Shown piece after piece: positions 6,181 through 12,511 of a DNA stretch of 12,511 nucleotides. The first letter of the stretch is position 1. Every line of letters begins with the position of its first letter. The position numbers and the translations under genes were made by a program. Location of the stretch: assembly GCA_023402355.1 (NCBI GenBank), contig JAEXCG010000165.1, forward strand, positions 1 to 12,511. The letters are read 5' to 3'. The notes beneath the pieces are model-generated. The model had not been told where the DNA came from, did no database searches, and was given only the letters and a program-made list of their open reading frames with translations. This DNA is from Bacillota bacterium. GTDB taxonomy: Bacteria; Bacillota; Clostridia; Christensenellales; Aristaeellaceae.

Positions 6181-6207
6181 AAAAAGGAGGGACCGTCATG
6201 TCCCTCC
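6181..6207 (-). terminator. Terminator of the nucleoside importer operon
   Basis: GGAGGGAC (6186-6193) and GTCCCTCC (6200-6207) form a perfect 8-bp stem with a 6-nt loop. On the minus strand the stem is followed by TTTTT (6181-6185). It lies 16 bp after the stop of the phosphoribosyltransferase-like gene, the last gene of the operon. Confidence 0.92.
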
Positions 6208-6223
6208 AATTTTTGCGTTCATA

Positions 6224-7078
6224 TTACAGCCTGTCAAACCCCTTCTGGATGCAAAGCTCCGCGCGCTCCTTCGCCTTGCCGCCCAGCGCCTTCTGTTCCT
6301 CCAAAAAGGTCGGGTGCGCGGCGAAGAAGTCGTGCATGAAGCGGTTCGGGTCCTGCATGAAGGAGAGCACCATGGAAAGCTGCTCCTCCGTCACGACGCC
6401 CAGTCGGTGCGCCGTTTCAAAGAGCGAGGGCTCGATCTTCACCAGCGTGGTCAGCGGAATGCCCGCACTTGCAAGGACCTCTCGCCCGCCCTGATCGCGG
6501 TCCACGACCGCGAGGCTCGCCGCGATCTTCGCGCCCAGCGCCTCGACCGCCGGAATCCAGGCCCGCACGTAGCTGGAAGCTTCCGTGACCAGATCGGCGA
6601 CGTGCAGCGCGCGCTTGCCGGAAAGCCCCGCCTCCGACGCCTTGCAGGAGGTTTCAAAGCCCGCCGCGTCGTACACGGTCTCCATATCCTTGAAGATGGA
6701 GACGTGCGGCTTTCCCAGCCTGTCCGCGATGAGCAGCGAAAAGAAGAAGTCGCGCCGCTCGCCGCCGGAGACGAAGTCAAAGTCGACGGCGCGCGCGGCG
6801 TCCACCATCTGATCCATCAGACGGCGATAGATCTCGTTTTGCGCGTACTGACGGCGCACGTGCGCAAGCACCGTGCGCGCAAAGGCGAGCCGGTCGCCCG
6901 CCGCCGCCTGCTCGATGACGGAAAGGAACTCCTCCGCCGCCTGCTGGCTGCCGTAGAGGAAGTGCGTGTTGATGTAAAACGGCCCCAGCTTGCCGGAGGT
7001 GTACCAGAAGGGCGCACCCTCCGGGCAGACGCGTACGGCTTTGGTCTCAAAGAGCCAGGAGAGAACCGAATCGCTCAT
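6224..7078 (-). CDS. Orotate phosphoribosyltransferase-like protein with altered PRPP loop
   Basis: This is a 284-residue protein related to orotate phosphoribosyltransferases. Family marks are YTSGKLGPFYINTHFLYG (26-43), like the ITSGK-SP-Y motif; FVSGGERRDFFFSLLIADRLG (102-122); and VVDRDQGGREVLASAGIPL (191-209), which matches the VDReeGg strand. The PRPP-binding loop, normally V-E/D-D-x-x-T-T-G-G-S, reads VADLVTEASS (160-169): one of two acidic residues and both glycines are changed. It is also longer than the roughly 210-residue enzymes, with extra sequence at about 45-95 and an alpha-helical C-terminus from about 215. AAGGAGG precedes ATG 7078. It begins 26 bp after the second permease gene and ends the operon, so it probably acts on, or senses, the imported nucleoside or base. 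Catalysis is uncertain; homology is clear. Confidence 0.85.
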   Translation of the reverse strand: MSDSVLSWLFETKAVRVCPEGAPFWYTSGKLGPFYINTHFLYGSQQAAEEFLSVIEQAAAGDRLAFARTVLAHVRRQYAQNEIYRRLMDQMVDAARAVDFDFVSGGERRDFFFSLLIADRLGKPHVSIFKDMETVYDAAGFETSCKASEAGLSGKRALHVADLVTEASSYVRAWIPAVEALGAKIAASLAVVDRDQGGREVLASAGIPLTTLVKIEPSLFETAHRLGVVTEEQLSMVLSFMQDPNRFMHDFFAAHPTFLEEQKALGGKAKERAELCIQKGFDRL

Positions 7079-7104
7079 GAAATAGCCTCCTTAACGTGTA
7101 AAGA

Positions 7105-8085
7105 TCATCTGTCTTCTCGGAAATAGGCGGTGCCCAGGCTCTGCGGCGGCTGGTTTTCGCGCTTCTTGCGCAGCGAGGCGAGGACCAGCACCACGATCGT
7201 CACCACGTAGGGCAGCATCTTGAAGATTTCCTGCATGCTGCGCCCGAGGCCCGCGATGTAGAGGTAGAGGATGTACAGCCCGCCGAAGAGGATCGAGCCC
7301 CAGATCGCCTTGACCGGCTTCCACTGGGCGAAGATGACCAGCGCCACCGCCAGCCAGCCGCGGTCGCCAAAGCCGTTGTTCGTCCACGTGCCACCGGAGT
7401 ACTCCATCACGAAGTACAGGCCGCCCAGACCCGCGATGCCGCCGCCGATGCACGTCGCCAGATACTTGTAGCGCGTGACGTTTACGCCCGCCGCGTCCGC
7501 CGTGCCGGGGTTTTCACCGACCGCGCGCAGGTTGAGCCCCTGGCGGGTCTTATTCAGAAACCAGCCGAGCACGATCGCCACGACGAGGCTGAGATAGGTC
7601 AAAAAGCCGTAGGAGAAGAGGATGTCGCCGAGCACTGGAATGTTGCTGAGGAATGGAATCTTGGCGCGGTAGGCACCCGCGGTGACCGCGACGGAGATCT
7701 GGCCCACGCCGCCCGCAAGGCGCGAGAGCGAGCCGCCGAAGAAGTTGCCGAAACCCACGCCGAACGTGGTCAGCGCGAGGCCCGTCACGTTCTGGTTCGC
7801 GCGCAGGGAGATCGTCAGCACGCTGTAGATCAGCCCGCCCAGCGCGGCGCAGAGGAACGCGCAGACGAAGGAGATCATAAAGCCGACAAGCGCGTTTGGC
7901 ACGGCCGCCGCCTTTTCGTACAGGAACGCGCCGATCAGCCCCGCGATGCCGCCCATGTACATCATGCCCGGCACGCCGAGGTTGAGGTTGCCGCTCTTTT
8001 CCGTGAGAATTTCGCCCGACGCGCCGAACAGGATGCCGATGCCCTGCGCGATGGCCTTTTGAATAAAGATCAGGATCGTGCTCAT
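7105..8085 (-). CDS. Nucleoside-type ABC transporter permease 2 (NupQ/YufQ-like)
   Basis: This is a 326-residue membrane permease of the branched-chain/ribose type used in BMP-family nucleoside importers. Family signatures are LTEKSGNLNLGVPGMMYMGG (28-47), the GLNLRAVGENPGTADAAGVN cytoplasmic loop that contacts the ATPase (about 188-207), and GFGDRGWLAVALVIFAQWKP further on. Eight to ten hydrophobic segments are visible. The start ATG overlaps the stop of permease 1 by 4 bp (ATGA), with AAAGGAGA ahead of it, showing translational coupling. The pair of permeases would form the membrane channel that receives substrate from the binding protein. Gene order matches nupN-nupO-nupP-nupQ (yufNOPQ) of Bacillus subtilis, a guanosine importer; exact substrate here is not known. 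Confidence 0.94.
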   Translation of the reverse strand: MSTILIFIQKAIAQGIGILFGASGEILTEKSGNLNLGVPGMMYMGGIAGLIGAFLYEKAAAVPNALVGFMISFVCAFLCAALGGLIYSVLTISLRANQNVTGLALTTFGVGFGNFFGGSLSRLAGGVGQISVAVTAGAYRAKIPFLSNIPVLGDILFSYGFLTYLSLVVAIVLGWFLNKTRQGLNLRAVGENPGTADAAGVNVTRYKYLATCIGGGIAGLGGLYFVMEYSGGTWTNNGFGDRGWLAVALVIFAQWKPVKAIWGSILFGGLYILYLYIAGLGRSMQEIFKMLPYVVTIVVLVLASLRKKRENQPPQSLGTAYFREDR

Positions 8086-9197
8086 CCCTTGATCTCCTTT
8101 CTGCCGTGGCGCCTGAGGCTTACCTTGTAATTGATGAAGAACTCACAGCCCAGGATGAAGAACAGGATGATGCCCGTCAGCACGTCCGAGGCGTTTTCGT
8201 TGAGGTTGAACTGCGAGGCGATCTGAATCGCGCCCTTTTCCATGAACACGAGGAAGAACGAGATGAGGATCATCGTGAAGGGGTTGAACTTTGCGAGCCA
8301 GCTGACGATGATCGCGGTAAAGCCGCGCCCGCCCGCCGTGCTGGTGGAGATGGTATGGCTGCAGCCCGAGACGATGATAAAGCCCGCGAGGCCGCTGAGC
8401 GCGCCGGAAATCGCCATCGTGCGCAGGATGACGCGCCCCACGTTGATGCCCGCGTAGCGCGCGGTGTTCTCGCTCTCGCCGACCACGGCGATCTCGTAGC
8501 CCGGCTTGCTGTAGCGCAGGTACACGAACATCAGCACCGTGATCGAAAGCACGATCAGCACGTTGAACCCGTATTTCTGGCCGAGGAGCGGCGCAAACCA
8601 GCCGTACTCCGCGCCCTGATGGATGATGCCCACGGTGTTGGAGCCCTTCGGGTTTTCCCAGAACACGATGCTGAACGTCACAAGCTGCATGGCCACGTAG
8701 TTGAGCATCAGGGTGAAGAGCGTCTCGTTCGTGTTGTACTTCGCCTTGAAGAAGGCCGGAATGACGCCCCAGATCATGCCCGCCGCCAGGCTCGCCGCCG
8801 CCATGAGCACAAACAGCAGCCACGTGGGCAGCGCGCCGCCGCCGTAAATCATGACCGCCGCGGTCGCCAGGCCGCCCACGAGCACCTGCCCCTCCGCGCC
8901 GATGTTCCAAAAGCGCATCTTAAAGGCCGGGGTGATCGCCAGCGCGATCAGCAGCAGCGTCGCGCTGTCGCGGATCGTCGTCCACAGGCGGCGGTTCGTG
9001 CCCACCGCGCCGCTGACGTAGGCCTTGTAGACCTCCAGCGGGTTCATGCCCGTCAGCGCGAAGATCACCACCGCGCAGACGCACAGGGAGAGCAGCAGCG
9101 CCGCCATGCGGATGAGAACGGCCCGGTGCCACGGGATGCCGTCTCGCTTTACGATGTGCAGCCGCGGCTCCCGAACCGGTGTTGCGATAGTGGTCAT
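8082..9197 (-). CDS. Nucleoside-type ABC transporter permease 1 (NupP/YufP-like)
   Basis: This is a 371-residue membrane permease, paired with the downstream one. It has a hydrophilic N-terminus of about 30 residues, then a first helix, and the family patterns MNPLEVYKAYVSGAVG (about 50-65), FKMRFWNIGAEGQVLVGGL (about 91-109), YNTNETLFTLMLNYVA (about 153-168) and the loop EIAVVGESENTARYAGINVG that docks to the ATPase. The longer N-terminus than permease 2 is usual for this subunit. ATG 9197 overlaps the ATPase gene stop by 4 bp (ATGA), with GAGGAG ahead. ATPase, permease 1 and permease 2 are thus chained by two such overlaps, implying fixed production ratios. Substrate class (purine or pyrimidine nucleoside) is inferred from the family. 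Confidence 0.94.
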   Translation of the reverse strand: MTTIATPVREPRLHIVKRDGIPWHRAVLIRMAALLLSLCVCAVVIFALTGMNPLEVYKAYVSGAVGTNRRLWTTIRDSATLLLIALAITPAFKMRFWNIGAEGQVLVGGLATAAVMIYGGGALPTWLLFVLMAAASLAAGMIWGVIPAFFKAKYNTNETLFTLMLNYVAMQLVTFSIVFWENPKGSNTVGIIHQGAEYGWFAPLLGQKYGFNVLIVLSITVLMFVYLRYSKPGYEIAVVGESENTARYAGINVGRVILRTMAISGALSGLAGFIIVSGCSHTISTSTAGGRGFTAIIVSWLAKFNPFTMILISFFLVFMEKGAIQIASQFNLNENASDVLTGIILFFILGCEFFINYKVSLRRHGRKEIKG

Positions 9198-10741
9198 CCT
9201 GCCTTCTCCTCCTCATCCCGCGCCCGTTCCGAGCGCGTCATCAATTCGCCGACCGATTCCTTGGTCGCGGTGCGCGCATCCACGATGCCCGTCACCTTGC
9301 CGCCGCAGAGCACCATGATCCGGTCGCACAGCGCGAGCAGCACGTCCAGGTCCTCGCCCACGCAGATAACCGCGGAGCCCTTCACCTTCTGCTCGTTGAG
9401 CAGGCGGTAAATCGTGTACGAGGAGTTGATGTCCAGCCCGCGAACGGGATAGGCCACCATCAGCACGCTCGGCGCGGAGGCGATTTCGCGTCCGACGAGC
9501 ACCTTCTGCACGTTGCCGCCCGACATGCGCCGGACCGGCGCGCTGATGCCGGAGGTCACGACCTCGAGCTGCTTGACGATGCGCTCCGCGAGCTTTCGCG
9601 GGTTGCGCTTGTCCGCAAAGAAGGAACGCCCTTCGCGATACGTGCGCAGCATCATGTTCTCGGTAATGTCCATCGAGCCCACGAGGCCCATGCCGAGGCG
9701 GTCCTCCGGCACGAAGGCCAGGTGGATGCCCAGCTTGTCGATGTCCTCCGCGCTCATATGCGTGGTGTCCACCACGTTCCCGTCCTCCGGGAAGAACGAA
9801 ACCGCGCCCGCCTCCACCGGCTGAAGGCCCGCGATCGCTTCAAGCAGCTCCTTTTGCCCGCTGCCCGCGACGCCCGCGATGCCCAGAATCTCGCCGCTGC
9901 GCGCGGTGAAGCTCGCGTGGTCGAGCGTCGTAATGCCCTCCAGGTTCACGCACGTGAGGTCCCGGACGGCGAGGCGGCGCTGCGGGTTCACGGGCTCCGG
10001 ACGCTCGATGTCCAGCGTCACCTGCTTTCCGACCATCAGCTCCGTGAGCGACTGCACGCTCGCGCCCGCGGTATCGACCGTGCCGACCGAGCGGCCCTTG
10101 CGCAGCACGCTCACGCGGTCGGACAGGGAGAGCACCTCGGCCAGCTTGTGCGTGATGATGATGATCGCCTTGCCGTCCTCGCGCATGTTGCGCAGAATCC
10201 GAAACAGGCGCTCCGTCTCCTGCGGCGTCAGCACGGCCGTCGGCTCGTCCAGGATGAGGATCTTCGCGCCGCGGTAGAGCACCTTGAGGATTTCGACGGT
10301 CTGCTTTTGCGACACGGACATGTCGTAGACCTTCTGGTTGACGTCCAGCTCGAAGCCGTACTTGTTCGCGAGGTCCAGAATCCTGCGGCGCACCTCGTTC
10401 ATGTTCAGCTGCACGGGGCCCGGCAGGCCCAGCACGATGTTTTCCGCGGCGGTGAACACGTCCACGAGCTTGAAGTGCTGATGGATCATGCCGATGCCCA
10501 GCTCGAACGCGTCGCGCGGCGAGCGGATGGTCACCGGCTTCCCCTCCACAAAGATCTGGCCCCCGTCCGGAAAGTAAATGCCGGAGAGCATGTTCATGAG
10601 CGTGGTCTTTCCGCTGCCGTTCTCGCCGAGCACGGAGAGAATCTCTCCCTTGCGCACGTCCAGACAGACGTTCTCGTTGGCGACGACGCTCCCAAAGCGC
10701 TTGGTGACGTCCCGCATTTCGACCGCGATCGCTTTATCCAC
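9194..10741 (-). CDS. Nucleoside-type ABC transporter ATP-binding protein (tandem ATPase)
   Basis: This 515-residue protein has two ABC ATPase domains, like RbsA and Bacillus NupO. Domain 1 has Walker A GENGSGKTT (39-47), the Q-loop IHQHFKLVD (86-94), signature MSVSQKQTVEI (141-151), Walker B ILILDEPT (161-168) and a switch His in IITHKL. Domain 2 has a degenerate Walker A GVAGSGQKE (290-298) lacking the Lys-Thr pair, signature MSGGNVQK (406-413) and a Walker B-like VLMVAYPVRGLD (426-437). A degenerate second site is usual in this family, where QPTRGLD is the common form. A TTG at 10747 is open in frame, but it is only 1 nt from GGAGG, whereas GTG 10741 is 7 nt from it, so GTG is chosen. It lies 91 bp after the binding-protein gene, across a stem-loop, and overlaps permease 1. 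Confidence 0.93.
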   Translation of the reverse strand: MDKAIAVEMRDVTKRFGSVVANENVCLDVRKGEILSVLGENGSGKTTLMNMLSGIYFPDGGQIFVEGKPVTIRSPRDAFELGIGMIHQHFKLVDVFTAAENIVLGLPGPVQLNMNEVRRRILDLANKYGFELDVNQKVYDMSVSQKQTVEILKVLYRGAKILILDEPTAVLTPQETERLFRILRNMREDGKAIIIITHKLAEVLSLSDRVSVLRKGRSVGTVDTAGASVQSLTELMVGKQVTLDIERPEPVNPQRRLAVRDLTCVNLEGITTLDHASFTARSGEILGIAGVAGSGQKELLEAIAGLQPVEAGAVSFFPEDGNVVDTTHMSAEDIDKLGIHLAFVPEDRLGMGLVGSMDITENMMLRTYREGRSFFADKRNPRKLAERIVKQLEVVTSGISAPVRRMSGGNVQKVLVGREIASAPSVLMVAYPVRGLDINSSYTIYRLLNEQKVKGSAVICVGEDLDVLLALCDRIMVLCGGKVTGIVDARTATKESVGELMTRSERARDEEEKAG

Positions 10742-10782
10742 AGGCAATCCTCCGTTCAGGATGTGATGGGAAACGCAAAGAG

Positions 10783-10812
10783 GGCGGGCGGCACCGAAGG
10801 GAGCCGTCCGCC
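10783..10812 (-). promoter_or_regulatory. Intercistronic stem-loop between binding protein and ATPase genes
   Basis: GGCGGGCGGC (10783-10792) and GCCGTCCGCC (10803-10812) form a 10-bp GC-rich stem with one mismatch in minus-strand RNA and a 10-nt loop. The T-run after it on the minus strand is short and interrupted, so it is likely a leaky terminator or an RNA-stabilising hairpin. Either would give more binding protein than transporter, as is common in such operons. Confidence 0.65.
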
Positions 10813-10832
10813 GAAAAGCAGCGCTTAGGGAA

Positions 10833-11993
10833 TTACTTCGCGGCAGTCAGGTCGGTGATGCCGTCGATGATGAAGTCGAAAGACGGCGCGGATGCCTTCT
10901 CAGACTCGTGGAAGTAGCCGTCCCAGATGTAGTCGCTGTCCGCGTCGGTCAGCGTCTTGCCGCCGACGGTGAAGGTGGCGCAGTCGAACACGTGCAGGGA
11001 GCCGTCCTTCAGCGCGGCCTCGACCTCGGCGACCTTCTCCTCGGTGCCGGCGGCGATGGCGGCCTTGTTCAGCTCGGTGATGCGGTTCGCGCCCTCGGCG
11101 TAGCCGTGGCACCAGTCGGTGTCAATCTCGGTGCCGTCGATCATGCTCTTCACCGCGTAGGTGTAGTAGGGGCCCCAGTTGATGGAAGCGGAGGTCAGCG
11201 CCCAGTTGGGAGCGGTAGCGATCATGGAGATGTTGTAGCCGACGACCGGAACGCCGGCGGCCTCGCAGGCCGTGGGCGCGCCCGTGGTGTCCGCATGCTG
11301 GGAAATCAGCACGCAGCCGCCCGCGATCAGGGCCTCGGCCGCTTCCTTCTCCAGGTCAAAGGACGCCCAGGAGTTGGTGTAGGTCACGTCCATCGTCGCG
11401 GAGGGGCAGACCGAGCGGACGCCCAGGAAGAAGGAGGTGAAGCCGGAGATGACCTCCGCGTACGGATACGCGCCGACATAGCCGACCTTGGCCTGCTCGG
11501 CGGTGATCTTGCCGCTCTCGATCATCTCGTTGAGCTTGAGGCCCGCGACCACGCCGGAGACGTAGCGGGACTCGTAAACGGAGGTGAAGAAGTTGTGGAA
11601 GTTGGCAAGCCCGCTGCCCGCCGCCTGATAGCCGGTGGCATGGCAGAACTGAACCTGCGGATATTCCTTGGCGGCGTTCATCATGTAGGATTCAAAGCCG
11701 AAGCTGTTGCCGAAGATGATCTGGCAGCCCTGGTCGGCCAGGTCGATCGCCGCGTCCTCGCAGGTCTCGTCTTCCGGGACGACCCACTTGATGAGCAGCT
11801 GATCTTCGTTGACGCCCAGCGCGGACGCCATCTCCTTCGCGCCCTCGTAATGCGCGGCGGTGTAGCCTTCATTTTCATCGCCGATGAAGATGAAACCGAT
11901 CTTCAGATCGGAGGCAGGCACGCCGTCAGCCATGGCGGCGAAGGAAACCAGGCAGAGCATCACTGCCAGCGCCAGAGAAAGAAACTTCTTCAT
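10833..11993 (-). CDS. BMP-family (PnrA-like) substrate-binding protein of nucleoside importer
   Basis: This is a 386-residue exported binding protein. An N-terminal signal peptide (KKFLSLALAVMLCLVSF) ends at AAMA-DG, about residue 22. The mature part begins with KIGFIFIGDENEGYTAAHYE (31-50), followed by GCQIIFGNSFGFE, KVGYVGAYPYAEVISGF and GGCVLISQHADTTGAP, the ligand-cleft regions of BMP/PnrA proteins that bind purine or other nucleosides. No lipobox cysteine follows the signal; the only Cys in it (14) lies in VMLC, which does not fit. AGGAGG (12001-12006) is 7 nt ahead of ATG 11993. It is the first gene of the operon, read from the promoter at 12038-12066, and a stem-loop follows. The nucleoside role comes from the family and the operon; the ligand itself is not shown. 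Confidence 0.94.
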   Translation of the reverse strand: MKKFLSLALAVMLCLVSFAAMADGVPASDLKIGFIFIGDENEGYTAAHYEGAKEMASALGVNEDQLLIKWVVPEDETCEDAAIDLADQGCQIIFGNSFGFESYMMNAAKEYPQVQFCHATGYQAAGSGLANFHNFFTSVYESRYVSGVVAGLKLNEMIESGKITAEQAKVGYVGAYPYAEVISGFTSFFLGVRSVCPSATMDVTYTNSWASFDLEKEAAEALIAGGCVLISQHADTTGAPTACEAAGVPVVGYNISMIATAPNWALTSASINWGPYYTYAVKSMIDGTEIDTDWCHGYAEGANRITELNKAAIAAGTEEKVAEVEAALKDGSLHVFDCATFTVGGKTLTDADSDYIWDGYFHESEKASAPSFDFIIDGITDLTAAK

Positions 11994-12037
11994 GATGATT
12001 CCTCCTAAATGTTCTTCATAAGAAACGAAGCATTGCT

Positions 12038-12066
12038 ATCGTACCGCAAAATTCGCCTTTTGTAAA
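12038..12066 (-). promoter_or_regulatory. Sigma-A promoter of the nucleoside importer operon
   Basis: On the minus strand TTTACA (12061-12066) and TACGAT (12038-12043) are 17 bp apart. Transcription would start near 12031, leaving a leader of only about 38 nt, too short for a riboswitch. Control is therefore more likely by a DNA-binding protein at the overlapping palindrome. Confidence 0.8.
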
Positions 12067-12075
12067 GGCCTTTAC
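12062..12075. promoter_or_regulatory. Operator-like 14-bp palindrome over the -35 box
   Basis: GTAAAGGCCTTTAC is a perfect 14-bp palindrome that covers five of the six bases of the -35 box of the importer promoter. Position and symmetry fit a repressor site for a dimeric regulator. It does not match the PurR box, CodY box or cre consensus I can recall, and no regulator gene for it is in the window. Confidence 0.6.
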
Positions 12076-12112
12076 GCAAAAAATCGCTCTTTTTGTCGAA
12101 TATTAGGATGTT

Positions 12113-12511
12113 TCATTTCATAAATGTTCGCCTTTTTTCAAAGGCGTTTCCGTTCCCCTTCCGCACTTCCCAGGCCTCGTAAGACCCGCCGTCGCGATAC
12201 CCCAGGCGCAGCGCCACGCGGCGCGATTCGAGGTTCGCCGCGTCCCAGTGCGGCTCGAGGCCGCGCTCAAGGCAAAGGAGGCAGAGCGCCGCGCCGCAGC
12301 AGCGCGCAAGCCCCCGGCGCTGATGGTCCTCCCGCGTTTGAATCTGAATTTCGATGCCGCCGTCGTAGGAAAAGTAGGAGGACGCGCCCGCCACGAGCTC
12401 CCCATCCAGCAGCGCCGCGACGCCTAAACCCCGCGCGAGGTAATCCGCTTCGTCCCGGTACAGCGCCGCGAAATCCCTCGACCACTCCGCTTTTAAGGCC
12501 TCGCGGTACAG
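12113..12511 (-). CDS. GNAT acetyltransferase, C-terminal part (start outside the window)
   Basis: The frame is open to the right edge, giving the last 132 residues of a larger protein. The visible part matches the GNAT_acetyltran-type subfamily found in Bacillota: EWSRDFAALY near the start, then DGELVAGASSYFSYDGGIEI (36-55), QTREDHQRRGLARCCGAALC (58-77) with the RxxGLA acetyl-CoA motif, and LERGLEPHWDAANLESRRVALRLGY toward the end. The substrate is unknown. The last codons contain a hairpin (CGCCTTT with AAAGGCG, 12129-12146), and the stop codon is only about 38 bp upstream of the importer palindrome. No clear terminator separates it from the importer operon on the same strand, so some read-through is possible. 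Confidence 0.88.
   Translation of the reverse strand: MYREALKAEWSRDFAALYRDEADYLARGLGVAALLDGELVAGASSYFSYDGGIEIQIQTREDHQRRGLARCCGAALCLLCLERGLEPHWDAANLESRRVALRLGYRDGGSYEAWEVRKGNGNAFEKRRTFMK

Noticed and set aside
8106..9410. Long plus-strand open frame opposite permease 1 and the ATPase end
   Set aside because: It is rich in Arg, His, Asp and Glu with no domain, no ribosome site, and lies antisense to a clear permease; it is a product of high-GC codon bias.
9194..10741. Loss of Walker A lysine in the second ATPase domain as a broken gene
   Set aside because: A degenerate second nucleotide site is normal for the RbsA/NupO-type tandem ATPases; it is not a sign of decay.
9722..12008. Long plus-strand open frames opposite the ATPase and the binding protein
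   Set aside because: They are shadows of well-supported minus-strand genes, with low-complexity composition and no family motifs.
12077..12093. Hairpin AAAAA-N-TTTTT as terminator of the right-edge acetyltransferase gene
   Set aside because: The stem is almost only A-T pairs and unlikely to be stable enough.

Overview
The window reads as GC-rich chromosomal DNA from a member of the Bacillota, most likely an uncultured-gut-type Clostridia. Supporting signs are strong AGGAGG ribosome binding sites, consensus sigma-A promoters, U-tailed hairpin terminators, a tetrahydrofolate riboswitch ahead of an ECF-type folT, and a BMP-type nucleoside ABC operon like Bacillus nupNOPQ. The species cannot be fixed from the sequence. 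No phage, IS element, CRISPR array, rRNA or tRNA was seen. This is mostly ordinary core/accessory chromosome with well-developed regulatory DNA.

Layout. (1) 1-1214, minus strand: a marR-type repressor overlaps by 4 bp the start of an ABC exporter gene that runs off the left edge. A perfect-spacing promoter and a palindrome at the predicted transcription start precede it. (2) 1278-2620, plus strand: a zinc-dependent phospholipase C-like protein and a single-domain HD protein of the SpoT/MESH1 type. (3) 2627-3457, plus strand: a self-contained folate unit with promoter, THF riboswitch, a terminator whose 3' arm carries the Shine-Dalgarno, folT, and a final terminator. (4) 3481-4448, minus strand: a secreted protein of four bacterial SH3 repeats, convergent with folT, with back-to-back terminators between them. 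(5) 4587-6141, minus strand: a GNAT acetyltransferase and an RluA-family pseudouridine synthase under one promoter. (6) 6181-12075, minus strand: the main operon, in transcription order BMP-family binding protein, ABC ATPase, permease 1, permease 2 and a divergent orotate-phosphoribosyltransferase-like protein. Its promoter has a 14-bp perfect palindrome over the -35 box, and a stem-loop sits between the binding-protein gene and the ATPase gene. (7) 12113-12511, minus strand: the C-terminal part of a GNAT acetyltransferase that runs off the right edge.

How they work together. The nup-like operon would import a nucleoside or related compound. Its last gene, a phosphoribosyltransferase with an altered PRPP loop, suggests linked salvage or a sensing role. 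The folT unit imports folate through a shared ECF energising module that is not in this window, and it shuts off when reduced folate is plentiful. The marR-ABC pair is a typical drug- or metabolite-responsive efflux unit.

The most interesting points are the compact folT leader with overlapping transcription and translation control and an extra hairpin in the aptamer; the divergent PRTase tied to a nucleoside importer; the binding protein without a lipobox; and two unassigned operator-like palindromes. No wholly new system could be demonstrated.
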